Positions 25,710 through 37,108 are shown, counted from the first letter of the stretch. The stretch is 64,000 nucleotides of DNA from Agarivorans sp. TSD2052 (GCF_023238625.1 NZ_CP096670.1:2345501-2409500), one strand, 5' to 3'. Translations and numbers: made by a program. Notes: generated by a model not told the origin, from the letters alone.

Positions 25710-26888
25710 TTAAGCGATGTTATTTAATACTAGGGATTTATCAGCATTAGTATACAAGTGAGGGTAATCTTCTTCACGTTGTTGAAATAACAAAATGGAT
25801 TGATTTTGAATAACGCCACCATCAATATTGATAGCTTGGCGAATCGTTTCATTCTCATACCAACTATCACGACCGGCTAAAACAACGGGTAAATATACAA
25901 TAAGAGCTGCTGAAATCGAACGCGTGGCGCTTTCCCAAAGATAGCTCGGAGTATGGTCTACAGCATAGTAATCAATGGTTTCATGTTTAAACATGGGCTG
26001 TTTGAAGGTAGTAGGTTTTGCAAAAAAGAAACCCATTCCCTCGTCGCAACTCACATCAATGATCAGGCTATTTGGTTTCAAACAGCGACTTTCATCTTCG
26101 GTGACAAAATGGGTAGGACATTCGGTATTTTGAAAGGTACCATTTACAATGATATCTGTTTCGCTAATTAGATCTGTTAGCGGTCTAGATGTTCCATCGT
26201 GTTCGACCACCATCATACGAGCTTCGTCATCGCTACCGGCTCTAATTCTTACATATCGACAGTCTAATACTTCTTCTCGCACCTGATCTTCTGGGCGCTG
26301 AATACAAATGGTGATATCTCTGAATCCGTGAGCTTTAAGAGCATAAATTGCGCCACGGCTCACCGCACCAAAACCAAAGATTATGGTTTTACGCTGATTA
26401 CCATAATGCCCATCAATGCCTTTAAGCTGCAATGAATGTAATACCGCGCAATAACCCGCCATTTCATTATTTTTGTAAAAAGTATGGCGACCGGCATGAC
26501 CATTAGGAGACCAAATAAACATGTCTTCAAAAGCTATCAAGGTTTGTTTACGGTCTAAGGCGGCTTGAGTGATGTCTTGTTGCTGTACGCAATGTACATA
26601 CCCCCAAAGTGTTCCACCTTCACGAAGCTCTTGTAGATCGGCCAATACCGGCTTAGCAATGATGACCGTTCCAAGCTCAGCCAATAACTCATGGCGAGAG
26701 GCAATACCGCCGGTTAAGGCTGCAATCTCATCATCAGACACCCCAAAAGGCGCGCCATAACCTTCTTCAAAGACGAGTTGTTGACGCAATGCCTCAGGAA
26801 TGCGATGTAAATGCCTTGGATGAATGGGAAAACGGCGTTCGTCTGGCTTTCTTGAAGTCCCAATGACTCCTACTTTTAATGTATTCAT
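25710..26888 (-). CDS. ceo: N5-(carboxyethyl)ornithine synthase-like / alanine-dehydrogenase-fold enzyme
   Basis: 392 residues. The N-terminal AlaDH/PNT domain (VGVIGTSRKPDERRFPIHP, YGAPFGVSDDEI, VIIAKPVLADLQEL) and the NAD(P)-binding domain (IIFGFGAVSRGAIYALKAHG) match the N5-(carboxyethyl)ornithine synthase family, which reductively condenses pyruvate with the ornithine side chain. The substrate is not provable from sequence. It lies 173 bp after an ATP-grasp ligase gene on the same strand, so the two may form a small metabolite pathway. Confidence 0.75.
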   Translation of the reverse strand: MNTLKVGVIGTSRKPDERRFPIHPRHLHRIPEALRQQLVFEEGYGAPFGVSDDEIAALTGGIASRHELLAELGTVIIAKPVLADLQELREGGTLWGYVHCVQQQDITQAALDRKQTLIAFEDMFIWSPNGHAGRHTFYKNNEMAGYCAVLHSLQLKGIDGHYGNQRKTIIFGFGAVSRGAIYALKAHGFRDITICIQRPEDQVREEVLDCRYVRIRAGSDDEARMMVVEHDGTSRPLTDLISETDIIVNGTFQNTECPTHFVTEDESRCLKPNSLIIDVSCDEGMGFFFAKPTTFKQPMFKHETIDYYAVDHTPSYLWESATRSISAALIVYLPVVLAGRDSWYENETIRQAINIDGGVIQNQSILLFQQREEDYPHLYTNADKSLVLNNIA

Positions 26889-26968
26889 GTCGTCTTATCC
26901 TTGGTAATACTTTATTAGGTGTGACTTTATGAACGAATGATCAATTTCGCCTATAGGCCATGTATTTT

Positions 26969-26988
26969 CGTTTGCTTGCGAGCAAACG
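26969..26988. repeat. Hairpin between ATP-grasp and ceo-like genes
   Basis: CGTTTGCT-TGCG-AGCAAACG, eight-bp stem with a four-base loop and no T-run in the minus direction. It may limit read-through from the ligase gene or stabilise the mRNA. Confidence 0.45.
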
Positions 26989-27061
26989 TTTAGACGTGTC
27001 GAAAGTCGGTGTTTTACTCGCCGACTCTCTATTAATGTGGGCGGGAAATATTATCAGCTGG

Positions 27062-28075
27062 CTAAACAGCGCAGCTAAGAGGTGCTGGTTCAAACATGGT
27101 GTCGAGCGATTGTTTAGCCAAGACACGCATAAAGGATTCATTAAACATTAATTTAATCACCTCGTCATAGGACAGCTGGTTAGTTATCTCACAGGCTTTG
27201 GGAAAATAGCTGCTAGCACGTTTCATCCCAGGGACGAGGTTCGCTTCCATAAAATAACAGACGCCTTTGAGGTCCATTTTTACGTCAATACGGCCATACC
27301 CTCTAACACCTAGGGCACGGTAACAATGAGCAGCTAATAGCTGAACTTCCTCTAATTGCTCTGCATTAACTTTTTTGAGCGTTTCAGTGTCCTGGATTTT
27401 AACAACAGCGCCCAATATCCTTAAGTTACCGCTAGACAATGGAGGTTCTAATTCAATAGCAGAAATGGATAAGGTTCCGTCAGTGCTGTTAATCACAGCT
27501 ACGGTGAACTCTTTACCTGCTAAAAACTCTTCTACGAGTATGGGTTGTTTATACACTGCATACAAAGCACAGACTTTACTTTGAAATTGACTGAAGTTTT
27601 CTACAAACGATTGGTCATCGATACCATTACCATTGGCCGCATCGGTGGGCTTAAGGAACAAAGGAAATGAAAGCGGCAATTCTTCCTCGTCTGAAAACTC
27701 ACCGGGTGTTGCCGTAAAGTAGCGAGCTGTTTTTATACCTAAGCTGCTTAGGCGTGATTTAGCCAGAACCTTATCGGAATCGTAGTTTAGGGTTTCTCTG
27801 GTCGACCCCGAGAACGTAATGTTGTGTTGCGCGAAATAATCAGAAAACCAAAGCTTATCACCACCTTCTATAGGCATATATTTTGCCGCTAAAACAACCA
27901 GGTCTGGTTCACGATGAGTGACGGCATCTAAGTCTTTTAAAGAACCACACTCGCTAAGCCGCACCACATGTCCTTGCAGAGTTAAAGACGCTAATACATC
28001 GTTACAAGCCAATGCCGAACCAAACCCAGTTTCTTTCAGAGCTGGGCTTACCGCAGTTACTATTTCAATTTTCAT
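27062..28075 (-). CDS. ATP-grasp ligase, D-alanine-D-alanine ligase-like
   Basis: 337 residues from the ATG at 28075 (MKIEIVTAVSPALKETGFGS), preceded by GGAT; an in-frame upstream extension to 28138 is unlikely. The three ATP-grasp parts are seen: N-terminal domain with ITFSGSTRETLNYDSDK, central FPLFLKPTDAANGNGIDD, and C-terminal GVRGYGRIDVKMD and EANLVPGM. It differs from housekeeping Ddl in motif detail and setting, and sits before a carboxyethylornithine-synthase-like gene. It probably ligates an amino acid or carboxylic acid to an amine; product unknown. Confidence 0.78.
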   Translation of the reverse strand: MKIEIVTAVSPALKETGFGSALACNDVLASLTLQGHVVRLSECGSLKDLDAVTHREPDLVVLAAKYMPIEGGDKLWFSDYFAQHNITFSGSTRETLNYDSDKVLAKSRLSSLGIKTARYFTATPGEFSDEEELPLSFPLFLKPTDAANGNGIDDQSFVENFSQFQSKVCALYAVYKQPILVEEFLAGKEFTVAVINSTDGTLSISAIELEPPLSSGNLRILGAVVKIQDTETLKKVNAEQLEEVQLLAAHCYRALGVRGYGRIDVKMDLKGVCYFMEANLVPGMKRASSYFPKACEITNQLSYDEVIKLMFNESFMRVLAKQSLDTMFEPAPLSCAV

Positions 28076-28138
28076 TTCAATCATCCAATAAGTGGAGTCC
28101 ACAAAGGACCATAGGTCGGAGTTATGAGATGAATTCAA

Positions 28139-28445
28139 ATCGGAAGGATTAAAATCACAAAGTCGACAGACAAGATAAGGCGGCTTACCTGTGATGTGTT
28201 TAAAAAAGATAAGCTTTACACCCTAACACGATTAGGCCAGTGATGTCGGTTTAATAACTAGATAGTAAGTAATCAGAAAAACAAACGGTTACGCACTTTA
28301 GCGTTTGATTGTCAGCAGCGATTAAAAAACAGCTTTACGCCACCAGGTAATATAAGATCGCCAATTTGATTACCTCGCTAGTGACTTAAATGTCTAGCGA
28401 GGTAAACAGGTAGCGTGCTTAGTTCAAGCTGAGTAAAACACCTTG
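28139..28445. other. Intergenic region with a 12-bp inverted repeat (28370-28405)
   Basis: TTACCTCGCTAG (28370-28381) pairs perfectly with CTAGCGAGGTAA (28394-28405) across a 12-nt loop. It lies 40 bp beyond the ygiQ stop and may end that transcript, though no T-run follows. The rest of the 307 bp should contain the ATP-grasp promoter. Confidence 0.5.
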
Positions 28446-30584
28446 CTACGAGCGGTTTTGTTTGAATTGTTTACTGGTAAAACGGGTAGCTGCAAAGTTG
28501 CTATTTTTAGCGCCTTTAAAGCCTCGGCTATTACTGTGTTTAGCCCCTTTACGGTTTTCTGCAGGCACTAGGTGTTGTAAGCCACTACCAATTAGCTTAC
28601 TAAGCCCCATATTTGCTAAACCTTCACGAATAATTGGCCAGTTTTTTTCATCATGATAACGCAACAAAGCTTTATGCAAGCGACGCTGCCTGCCCTTCTT
28701 CGCCACCGATACACGCTCGCTAGTATGGCTAACCTTGTGCAATGGATTTCGCTCTGTATGGTACATTGTGGTTGCGTTAGCCAATGGCGAAGGATAAAAG
28801 TTTTGTACTTGATCAAGCCTAAATTTGTTTTTCTTTAACCACAAAGCTAACGTCACCATGTCTTCATCTTTGGTTCCGGGGTGGGCAGAGATAAAGTAAG
28901 GGATTAAGTACTGTTTCTTACCAGCTTCTTTAGAGTATTTATCGAATAGCTCTTTAAACTTATGGTAAGTGCCCATACCCGGCTTCATCATCTTAGATAA
29001 AGGCCCTTCTTCAGTATGTTCTGGCGCAATCTTTAAGTATCCACCTACGTGGTGCAAGGCTAACTCTTTTACATAACGAGGATCTTCAATCGCAATGTCG
29101 TAGCGTACACCAGAGGCAATCAAGATCTTTTTGATACCCTCTACTTTGCGCGCACGTCGATAAAGATCAATGGTGGGCTGGTGGTCGGTATCCATATGAT
29201 GACAAATGCTCGGGTAAACACAAGACAAGCGACGGCATGTTTCCTCAGCTTTTGGGCTCTTACAGTTCAAGCGGTACATGTTGGCAGTAGGCCCACCTAA
29301 ATCAGATATAACCCCAGTGAAGCCCGGTACATTGTCTCTGATCTCTTCGATCTCATTGATGATGGAATCTTCCGAACGGCTTTGAATAATTCGGCCTTCG
29401 TGCTCAGTAATCGAACAAAAAGTACAGCCACCATAACAGCCACGCATAATGTTAATTGAAAACTTAATCATGTCATAAGCAGGAATCTTTGCCTTTCCAT
29501 AGCTCGGATGCGGGATACGCTGATAAGGCAAGCCAAATACACCGTCCATATCTTCGGTGCTCAAAGGTAAGGCAGGTGGATTAAGCCAGATATAGCGATC
29601 ACCATGGCGCTGCATTAAAGCACGCGCACACCCGGGATTCGTCTCTAGATGGAAAATTCTAGAGGCATGTGCATATAACACTTGATTAACTTTGACTTGC
29701 TCGAAGGCTGGTAAATTAATATAGACATTTTCCCATGGGCGCTTCTTCTCCATTTGCACCACTATCGGCTTCGCTTGATCTGCACCTTTATCTGCTGCCG
29801 GTTCTTCTTTTGATGAACAACTTTCTTCAACTTCAGTGTAGGGACTAGGAATAGGGTCGATTTTACCGGGCTTGTCTAAATGGCTTGAATCTAAGCCACT
29901 CCATCCGGGTAACGCTTCTTTACGTATGATGGCGGTGCCACGAACATCGTATAAGTCAGCAATGTTTTCGCCTTGGCTTAAGCGATATGCCACTTCAACC
30001 AAAGGGCGCTCTGCATTGCCATAAATAAGTAATTCTGCCTTGGCATCAAACAATACTGAGCGGCGCACTTTATCCGACCAATAATCATAATGAGCGATAC
30101 GGCGCAAACTGGCTTCAATGCCACCTAATACAACGGGCACATCTTTGTAAGCTTCTTTACAACGTTGAGAATATACAATAACCGCTCTATCTGGGCGTTT
30201 ACCGCCCTCATTGTTGGGTGTATAAGCATCATCATGACGAAGTTTACGATCAGCCGTATAACGATTGATCATCGAGTCCATGTTGCCGGCTGTAACACCA
30301 TAAAATAGATTAGGTTTGCCCAAGGTCATAAAGGCATCTTTACTGGTCCACTCGGGCTGGGCAATAATACCCACTCTAAAGCCTTTGGCTTCGAGCATTC
30401 TGCCGATGACCGCCATACCAAAACTAGGGTGATCAACATAAGCGTCACCGGTGACCAAAATAATGTCACAACTGTCCCACCCTAATACTTTCATCTCTTT
30501 ACGAGACATCGGCAAAAATGGCGCAGCGGCGCGTTGACGATTTACACAAGTATCCGGTTTAAACAAGGTTTCAGCAGTGTGCAT
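28446..30584 (-). CDS. ygiQ: YgiQ-family radical SAM protein (UPF0313)
   Basis: 712 residues. The N-terminal YgiQ domain ([23 protein letters not shown]) is followed by the radical SAM core with the Cys cluster C-Y-G-G-C-T-F-C in [19 protein letters not shown] (about residue 385), and a C-terminal basic extension. Length and motif order match YgiQ. The cytoplasmic [4Fe-4S]/SAM enzyme has no firmly known substrate. It is transcribed alone and divergently from the phospholipase D-type gene. Confidence 0.93.
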   Translation of the reverse strand: MHTAETLFKPDTCVNRQRAAAPFLPMSRKEMKVLGWDSCDIILVTGDAYVDHPSFGMAVIGRMLEAKGFRVGIIAQPEWTSKDAFMTLGKPNLFYGVTAGNMDSMINRYTADRKLRHDDAYTPNNEGGKRPDRAVIVYSQRCKEAYKDVPVVLGGIEASLRRIAHYDYWSDKVRRSVLFDAKAELLIYGNAERPLVEVAYRLSQGENIADLYDVRGTAIIRKEALPGWSGLDSSHLDKPGKIDPIPSPYTEVEESCSSKEEPAADKGADQAKPIVVQMEKKRPWENVYINLPAFEQVKVNQVLYAHASRIFHLETNPGCARALMQRHGDRYIWLNPPALPLSTEDMDGVFGLPYQRIPHPSYGKAKIPAYDMIKFSINIMRGCYGGCTFCSITEHEGRIIQSRSEDSIINEIEEIRDNVPGFTGVISDLGGPTANMYRLNCKSPKAEETCRRLSCVYPSICHHMDTDHQPTIDLYRRARKVEGIKKILIASGVRYDIAIEDPRYVKELALHHVGGYLKIAPEHTEEGPLSKMMKPGMGTYHKFKELFDKYSKEAGKKQYLIPYFISAHPGTKDEDMVTLALWLKKNKFRLDQVQNFYPSPLANATTMYHTERNPLHKVSHTSERVSVAKKGRQRRLHKALLRYHDEKNWPIIREGLANMGLSKLIGSGLQHLVPAENRKGAKHSNSRGFKGAKNSNFAATRFTSKQFKQNRS

Positions 30585-30776
30585 ATTTTATTCTCAGAAA
30601 AGTAAGCGCGACATTATATACGTAATCTAAGTAGGTAGGAAACGGATTAACAGCTAGTTAACAAATCAAGCCCATGTATAACGCCATCTAGTAGCTATGG
30701 TTTACGAAATAGTCTAAAATTTCTTATAATATTTAGTTGCTTATATTGCGTTAACCAAATGGACTTGCTCGTACCT

Positions 30777-32306
30777 ATGAGACATCTCATTTTTCTTTTT
30801 TTTATCAGTCAGCTGTTATTAGCCTGTGCTCAACGCCCTAGTGATGAGCTGATTGCCCAATTCAAACATCCTAGCTACACGCTAACAGCAGATAGTGAAT
30901 CTATTAACAACGGCAAAGTTCGGCAAATTACTCAATATCAGCCTGAGAAAACCGCCATCACTATTCTGTCAGACGGTATTAGCGCATTTGCCGCACGCAT
31001 TGCGCTTATCAAACAAGCCGAATTAACGATTGACGCACAGTACTACATGATCAAAGAAGACATGACTGGCGCAATTTTTCTCGCCTACCTACTGGAAGCG
31101 GCCGACCGAGGAGTAAGAGTAAGACTACTGATAGATGATATCAATACGTCTAACTACGATGATGTTCTTAAGGCCTTAGCCTTAGATGACCGCATAGAAA
31201 TCCGCATATTCAACCCGTTTTACGACCGCAATTTTCGTGGTACCAATATGCTAGGCGACTTTGATCGCCTAAATAGTCGAATGCACAATAAGTCACTAAC
31301 CATCGATGGTTTAGTCACCGTGGTAGGAGGCAGAAATATTGGTGACGAGTACTTCAGCGCTCAAGATGACCTAGAGTTTACCGATTTAGACGCTATTGCT
31401 ATTGGACCACTAGTGGCCGAAGTTAACCAAGCTTTCGACTTATACTGGAATGATGTTAGAGCTTACCCAATTGAAGCGCTCAATAGCAAAGACGTTGACG
31501 TACAAGCACAATTTCGACGCTTAGAGCAGCAGATGTTCAAGCACAGCGTTAAGTCTTTTGTTAAGGCGCACTTGAAACATCAACAAATACTCGAAAACCA
31601 AAGCTTCCGCGACTTCATTTACTGGTGTGACGGCCGAGTATTGGTCGACCATCCCAACAAAGATTCCAATTACCCCTTTGATGTATCTACTAATTTAGCT
31701 GGCGTGTTAGAGGCCGCAGAACAATCAATCCTACTTAGCTCGCCTTACTTTGTACCCGGTGAAGCCGGAACAGAGGGGCTAATTGCCTTGGCAGATAAAG
31801 GGATTGATGTGAGTGTCGTGACTAACTCTTTAGCCGCAACCGATGTGGCAGCCGTGCACTCCGGCTATAAAAAATACCGCAAACAATTAGTCGCCGGCAA
31901 TGTGTTTCTATACGAAGTGAAGCCCGATGCAAAACAAAAACAACGTTTGGCCTTTTTCGGTAAAGGTGCTTCACGCGCCAGCCTACACAGCAAAATGTTT
32001 GTGGTAGATGAAGAAAAAATATTCATTGGCTCGTTTAACTGGGATCCTAGATCTATTAATCTCAACACAGAAATGGGTCTATTACTCACCTGCCCCAACT
32101 TAGCAAAGGTCATCGTTAAAGGGGTAAATGCCGATTTACCTTATAAAAGTTACCGGGTGCAATTAGATCAACAGCAAGATTTACAGTGGATAGAAAAGCG
32201 ACGAGAGCAAGCCGAAGCGGTTTATACCTCAGAACCTAAGGCTAGCCTATGGCGGAAGTTTCAAGCGTGGATAGTTGGCCTACTACCGGTAGAAGACCAA
32301 CTATAA
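30777..32306 (+). CDS. Phospholipase D/cardiolipin synthase-type lipoprotein
   Basis: About 509 residues from the ATG at 30777, which opens a short lipoprotein signal (MRHLIFLFFISQLLLAC); an in-frame ATG at 30759 adds six residues. Two HKD motifs are intact: RMHNKSLTIDGLVTVVGGRNIGDEYF and SLHSKMFVVDEEKIFIGSFNWDPRS, each H-x-K-x4-D. This resembles ClsC (YmdC) and related phosphatidyl transferases. The lipobox suggests envelope anchoring on the periplasmic side. It converges with slyD with only 13 bp between stops. Confidence 0.85.
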   Translation: MRHLIFLFFISQLLLACAQRPSDELIAQFKHPSYTLTADSESINNGKVRQITQYQPEKTAITILSDGISAFAARIALIKQAELTIDAQYYMIKEDMTGAIFLAYLLEAADRGVRVRLLIDDINTSNYDDVLKALALDDRIEIRIFNPFYDRNFRGTNMLGDFDRLNSRMHNKSLTIDGLVTVVGGRNIGDEYFSAQDDLEFTDLDAIAIGPLVAEVNQAFDLYWNDVRAYPIEALNSKDVDVQAQFRRLEQQMFKHSVKSFVKAHLKHQQILENQSFRDFIYWCDGRVLVDHPNKDSNYPFDVSTNLAGVLEAAEQSILLSSPYFVPGEAGTEGLIALADKGIDVSVVTNSLAATDVAAVHSGYKKYRKQLVAGNVFLYEVKPDAKQKQRLAFFGKGASRASLHSKMFVVDEEKIFIGSFNWDPRSINLNTEMGLLLTCPNLAKVIVKGVNADLPYKSYRVQLDQQQDLQWIEKRREQAEAVYTSEPKASLWRKFQAWIVGLLPVEDQL

Positions 32307-32319
32307 GTATTATTAGTGC

Positions 32320-32802
32320 TTAGTGGTGGTGACCACAACCACCCTCAGCATGCACGTGACCGTGTGCTAACTCTTCTTCGGTGGCTTTACGGGTTTCGAT
32401 CACTTCAATAGTGAACGCCAAGTCGATACCAGACAATGGGTGATTGCCATCAACAATCACCTCGTCTTCTTCCATACCAATGATAATTACAGACTGTTCG
32501 CCTTCGTCAGTCGTCGCGCGGAACTGCATACCAACTTCCACTTCAACATCACCAAACATAGATTTAGGCACAGCTTGAACCAAGTTATCATTGCGCTCAC
32601 CGTAGGCATCTTCAGCGGCAATGTCCGCATCAAATTTATCACCGACTTTTTTACCTAATAAGGCTTGCTCTAAACCCGGTACCAGTTGACCTAAACCAAC
32701 AATTACTGCGAGTGGCTCTTTGCCTTCAGACGTGTCTAATTGTTCGCCATTGGCGGTTACGGTGTATTCAATAATTGCAACATCGTCTTTTGCGATAGTC
32801 AT
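32320..32802 (-). CDS. slyD: SlyD-type FKBP peptidyl-prolyl isomerase
   Basis: 160 residues from the ATG at 32802 (MTIAKDDVAIIEYTV), with AGGA before it; a 28-residue upstream extension in frame is not expected. FKBP core (LVPGLEQALLGKKVGDKF) with the inserted IF chaperone domain (about 75-120) and a His/Cys-rich tail (HGHVHAEGGCGHHH) for Ni2+ binding. It is a cytoplasmic folding factor and metallochaperone for hydrogenase-type maturation in other bacteria. Confidence 0.93.
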   Translation of the reverse strand: MTIAKDDVAIIEYTVTANGEQLDTSEGKEPLAVIVGLGQLVPGLEQALLGKKVGDKFDADIAAEDAYGERNDNLVQAVPKSMFGDVEVEVGMQFRATTDEGEQSVIIIGMEEDEVIVDGNHPLSGIDLAFTIEVIETRKATEEELAHGHVHAEGGCGHHH

Positions 32803-32957
32803 GTAAAGTTCCTTGGTATTTTTAAAGTGTGGCACTAGCCAATAAAGTGGCAATTCTAAAGCTTCATTAAACAAATTGCCAATCACAGCGACTTGTGCTG
32901 CTCATGTTAGTTAATTTATGGATTCTTTTTGTTTAATGCTAAACCTTGGACACAAAA

Positions 32958-32977
32958 AAAGCAGCCTAGGCTGCTTT
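32958..32977. terminator. Palindromic terminator after ybiT
   Basis: AAAGCAGCCTAGGCTGCTTT preceded by an A-run that gives a T-run on the minus strand, 18 bp beyond the ABC-F stop. Confidence 0.85.
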
Positions 32978-32994
32978 ATTAACACTTACCTAGC

Positions 32995-34584
32995 TTAAGC
33001 ACTTAAGCCTTGGCTTCGTAAGTACTCTTCATAAGTGCCGTGGAAATCTACGATACCCTCAGGGGTCATTTCAATAACTCGCGTCGCCAAACTAGAAACA
33101 AACTCTCGGTCGTGGCTAACAAACACCAAAGTACCCGGGAAATTTTCTAAGGCTAAGTTTAGCGATTCGATAGATTCCATATCTAAGTGGTTAGTGGGTT
33201 CGTCCATCACCATGATGTTTGGCTTTTGCAAAATCATTTTACCAAATAGCATGCGGCCTTGTTCACCACCAGAAATCACTTTCACCGACTTGTTGATTTC
33301 TTGTTGTGAAAACAATAAGCGGCCTAAGGTTCCGCGAATTACTTGCTCATCATCCCCCTCTTTGCCCCATTGCCACATCCAATCTAGCAAGGTTTTTTCT
33401 TGTTCGAAATCTGCGGAGTGATCTTGAGCATAGTAGCCAAGTTGGGCATTTTCAGACCATTTAATCGAACCACCAAACTCAGTATCACCCACTAAACATT
33501 TTAGTAAGGTCGTTTTTCCGATACCGTTAGGTCCAATAATTGCTACCCGCTCACCCACTTCGACCATTAGATTTAAATCTTTAAATAGAGTTTCTTCATA
33601 GCGCTTTTCTAAGCCTTCTATCTGTAAGGCTAAGCGGTGAAGTTTTTTCTCTTCTTCAAAACGAATATAGGGGTTCTGGCGACTAGATGGCTTAACTTCG
33701 GCCAACTGGATCTTATCAATTTGCTTAGCGCGAGAAGTCGCTTGCTTAGATTTTGATGCATTAGCCGAAAAACGACTAACAAAAGTTTTAAGCTCTGCGA
33801 TTTGGGCTTTTTTCTTGGCATTATCAGACAACATTTGCTCACGAGCTTGGGTAGCAGCCGTCATATACTCATCGTATGAACCAGGGAAAGTTCGCAACTC
33901 ACCATAGTCTAAATCAGCCATATGGGTACAAACACTGTTTAAGAAATGTCGATCATGCGAAATGATAATCATGGTGCAATTGCGCTCGTTGAGCACCCCT
34001 TCCAACCAACGAATAGTATTAATATCCAAGTTGTTGGTAGGTTCATCAAGCAACATAATATCTGGGTCACCAAATAACACTTGGGCCAGTAACACCCTAA
34101 GTTTCCAACCTGGCGCAACTTCGCTCATAGGGCCGTAATGCTGCTCAATTGGAATACCCACCCCTAGCAATAACTCACCAGCGCGGGCTTCAGCGGTGTA
34201 ACCATCCATTTCGGCAAATTCTGCTTCAAGTTCTGCAGCACGAATGCCGTCTTCTTCAGTCATATCAGGGTTTGCATAAATAGCATCGCGCTCAGACTTT
34301 ACCGCCCACAGCTCTTCATAACCCATAATAACCGTGTCGATAACGTCTTTATCTTCAAAGGCAAATTGGTCTTGTTTTAGTTTACCAATACGCTCGTTAG
34401 GATCTTTGGATACATTGCCGGCACTTGGCTCTAAATCACCACCTAAAATCTTCATAAAGGTAGATTTACCGCAACCGTTCGCCCCAATTAGGCCATACCG
34501 ATTACCTTCGCCAAATTTTACTGAGACATTTTCAAATAATGGCTTAGCGCCAAATTGCATGGTGATATTAGAAGAAGTAAGCAA
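32995..34584 (-). CDS. ybiT: ABC-F ATPase, YbiT type
   Basis: 529 residues with two ATP-binding cassettes: Walker [10 protein letters not shown] (first) and GPNGIGKTT (second), Walker [11 protein letters not shown] and [10 protein letters not shown], the interdomain linker (about 240-320) rich in charged residues, and the second signature ISGGEQGR. The first signature is the altered APGWKLR typical of YbiT. ABC-F proteins act on the ribosome E site; no membrane domain is present. Stand-alone gene with its own terminator. Confidence 0.92.
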   Translation of the reverse strand: MLTSSNITMQFGAKPLFENVSVKFGEGNRYGLIGANGCGKSTFMKILGGDLEPSAGNVSKDPNERIGKLKQDQFAFEDKDVIDTVIMGYEELWAVKSERDAIYANPDMTEEDGIRAAELEAEFAEMDGYTAEARAGELLLGVGIPIEQHYGPMSEVAPGWKLRVLLAQVLFGDPDIMLLDEPTNNLDINTIRWLEGVLNERNCTMIIISHDRHFLNSVCTHMADLDYGELRTFPGSYDEYMTAATQAREQMLSDNAKKKAQIAELKTFVSRFSANASKSKQATSRAKQIDKIQLAEVKPSSRQNPYIRFEEEKKLHRLALQIEGLEKRYEETLFKDLNLMVEVGERVAIIGPNGIGKTTLLKCLVGDTEFGGSIKWSENAQLGYYAQDHSADFEQEKTLLDWMWQWGKEGDDEQVIRGTLGRLLFSQQEINKSVKVISGGEQGRMLFGKMILQKPNIMVMDEPTNHLDMESIESLNLALENFPGTLVFVSHDREFVSSLATRVIEMTPEGIVDFHGTYEEYLRSQGLSA

Positions 34585-34836
34585 TGTATAAATTCCGCTT
34601 GGTTAAGTTACGCCCGCTTAAATCGCCGCGTAAACTGTTTACTAAAAGTTTGGTCGCGCATTATGCCACAACTTGGTTAAACATCGCACGTATTACGACA
34701 AAGATCACATAAGCATAATCAATCGATCGTTCATTTGTCGATGGTTTGAGCAATTAAAAGTTTTAGAGAGGATTTTTATGACGGCCTAACACATTTCAAT
34801 TATGCTAATCCTATCTGCTTTTTAAAAGGACTCACT

Positions 34837-35220
34837 ATGTCTGATTCTATCGACCCATCTCAACAAGCTAACATCCAACAGTTCGACAGTGAACGCCGCT
34901 ACCAGTATTTGCTTAAAGAAGTGAAAGCTCAAAATCAGCTATGGATTCTGATCGATGACGATGGCTGTGTCATGCTTAATTCAGACGATGAAGACTGTGT
35001 GCCCATTTGGCCTAATCGCGAGTTTGCTCAGGCTTGGGCCACTGGAGAATGGGAACATTGTAAAGCAGAAGCTATTTCATTAAACAAGTGGCGAAGCCGA
35101 TGGACTGAAGGGTTAACTGGCGATGATTTATACATTGCAGTATTCCCTAATGACCTAGAAGAAGGCCTCATTTTATCGCCTTATGAATTTGAAGACGCAT
35201 TAGGCAAATTTAGAAAGTAG
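34837..35220 (+). CDS. DUF2750 protein
   Basis: 127 acidic residues. It matches the DUF2750 pattern: a short helix (RYQYLLKEVKAQNQLWIL), the turn DDDGCVMLNSDDEDCVPIWPNREFAQAWATGEW and the end IAVFPNDLEEGLILSPYEFEDAL. Cytoplasmic, function unknown. AAAGGA lies before the ATG. It shares a terminator with hemH. Confidence 0.85.
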   Translation: MSDSIDPSQQANIQQFDSERRYQYLLKEVKAQNQLWILIDDDGCVMLNSDDEDCVPIWPNREFAQAWATGEWEHCKAEAISLNKWRSRWTEGLTGDDLYIAVFPNDLEEGLILSPYEFEDALGKFRK

Positions 35221-35256
35221 CTTAGATAACACACCATTATCTATGTGTGATTGGCT

Positions 35257-35287
35257 AAAGCATCAGCTATTGAAGCTGATGCTTTTT
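35257..35287. terminator. Bidirectional terminator between the DUF2750 gene and hemH
   Basis: AAAGCATCAGCT-ATTGA-AGCTGATGCTTTTT, twelve-bp stem with T-run on the plus strand and matching A-run for hemH on the minus strand. Confidence 0.88.
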
Positions 35288-35291
35288 ATTG

Positions 35292-36278
35292 CTACCAGCC
35301 CTTAGTGTGCTTTTCGATAAGTTGACACATTAGCTCAATTTGATCCGCGCTATCGTTCAGTGCTGAGATGTAGTGATATTGCTCGCCGCCAGCATTGATA
35401 AATTCGTCGCGTAACTCACAAGACACTTCTTCAATGGTTTCTAAACAATCAGCCGAGAATGCCGGTGATATTATGTCCACCGCTTTAACTCCCTGCTCTG
35501 CTAGTTGGCGTAACAGTTGGTCAGTGTAAGGCTGAATCCAAGGATCTTTTCCAAACCGCGACTGATAGCATAGTCGCCACTGGTTTTGCTTTAATCCCAA
35601 AACGGCTGCAACTTTTGCCGCGGTATCTTCACATTGTTGCGGGTAAGGGTCACCATTTCGAGCATAACGTTCAGGTATACCATGAAAAGAGAACAGCAAT
35701 ACTTCCCCTCTGGCAGTGAGGTCCCAGTGTTGTTTAATAGAATTAGCTAAAGCGTCTATGTAGGCTGGCTCGGCATAGTATTCTTTAATGGTTCTTAGCT
35801 CAGGTAAATTATAAGTGTTCTTTAAGGCCCGATGATAGGCGTCAAATACTGGCGCAGTGGTTGATACCGAATATTGTGGATACAGCGGTAGCAATAACAC
35901 TTTTTGGTGGCCAGCAGCCAGCAGTTGATCAATCACTTCTTTAATATCCGGTGAGCTATACGTCATTGCTAAATACACTTCGTACTTACCGCTTAACTTG
36001 TTAGCAACTTTATGGCGAATTTGCTCACTAATTACTTTCAGCGGAGAACCATTTTTCAACCAAATTTGCTGGTATAACTTAGCAACACGACGTGAACGAA
36101 GTGGCAATATCAAACAATATAAAAGCGGTAACCATAAGACTCTTGGGAGGTTTACCACCCGCTTATCTGATAGGAAACGGCCTAAAAATTTGGCTACCGC
36201 TTTCGGTGTTGCTTGATCAGGGGTGCCAAGATTAACTAAAACCACTGCACATTTTAAATCATTGTCGTTTTGCGGCAT
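35292..36278 (-). CDS. hemH: Ferrochelatase
   Basis: 328 residues. The enzyme inserts Fe2+ into protoporphyrin IX in the last step of heme synthesis. Family landmarks are VVLVNLGTPD at the N terminus, the metal-ligand FSFHGIPERYA with His, the GDPYPQQC stretch and the catalytic Glu in SPAFSADCLETIEEV. Length fits. It lies downstream of adk on the same strand but behind the adk terminator. Confidence 0.95.
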   Translation of the reverse strand: MPQNDNDLKCAVVLVNLGTPDQATPKAVAKFLGRFLSDKRVVNLPRVLWLPLLYCLILPLRSRRVAKLYQQIWLKNGSPLKVISEQIRHKVANKLSGKYEVYLAMTYSSPDIKEVIDQLLAAGHQKVLLLPLYPQYSVSTTAPVFDAYHRALKNTYNLPELRTIKEYYAEPAYIDALANSIKQHWDLTARGEVLLFSFHGIPERYARNGDPYPQQCEDTAAKVAAVLGLKQNQWRLCYQSRFGKDPWIQPYTDQLLRQLAEQGVKAVDIISPAFSADCLETIEEVSCELRDEFINAGGEQYHYISALNDSADQIELMCQLIEKHTKGW

Positions 36279-36328
36279 TCAATTATTCCTTCAAAGTTGA
36301 AAGCACAGTGTACGGTAATCTAGGGGAT

Positions 36329-36358
36329 AAAAAAAAGCGGCAAAGGCCGCTTTTTTTT
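36329..36358. terminator. adk terminator
   Basis: AAAAAAAGCGGC-AAAG-GCCGCTTTTTTTT, perfect stem with T-run in both directions, 17 bp beyond the adk stop. Confidence 0.92.
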
Positions 36359-36374
36359 ACTGAATTATTAGCAA

Positions 36375-37037
<663 letters not shown>

Positions 37038-37108
37038 CTAGTTTTATAGTGCTTTTATTCGAAACGTGAATTTACACTGCTGAAGCCAATACTACAAGTG
37101 GAGCAAGA

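Noticed and set aside
26941-27151. Overlapping frames of 60-odd codons on both strands between the ATP-grasp and ceo-like genes
   Set aside because: They arise from the palindromic hairpin region and have no family features.
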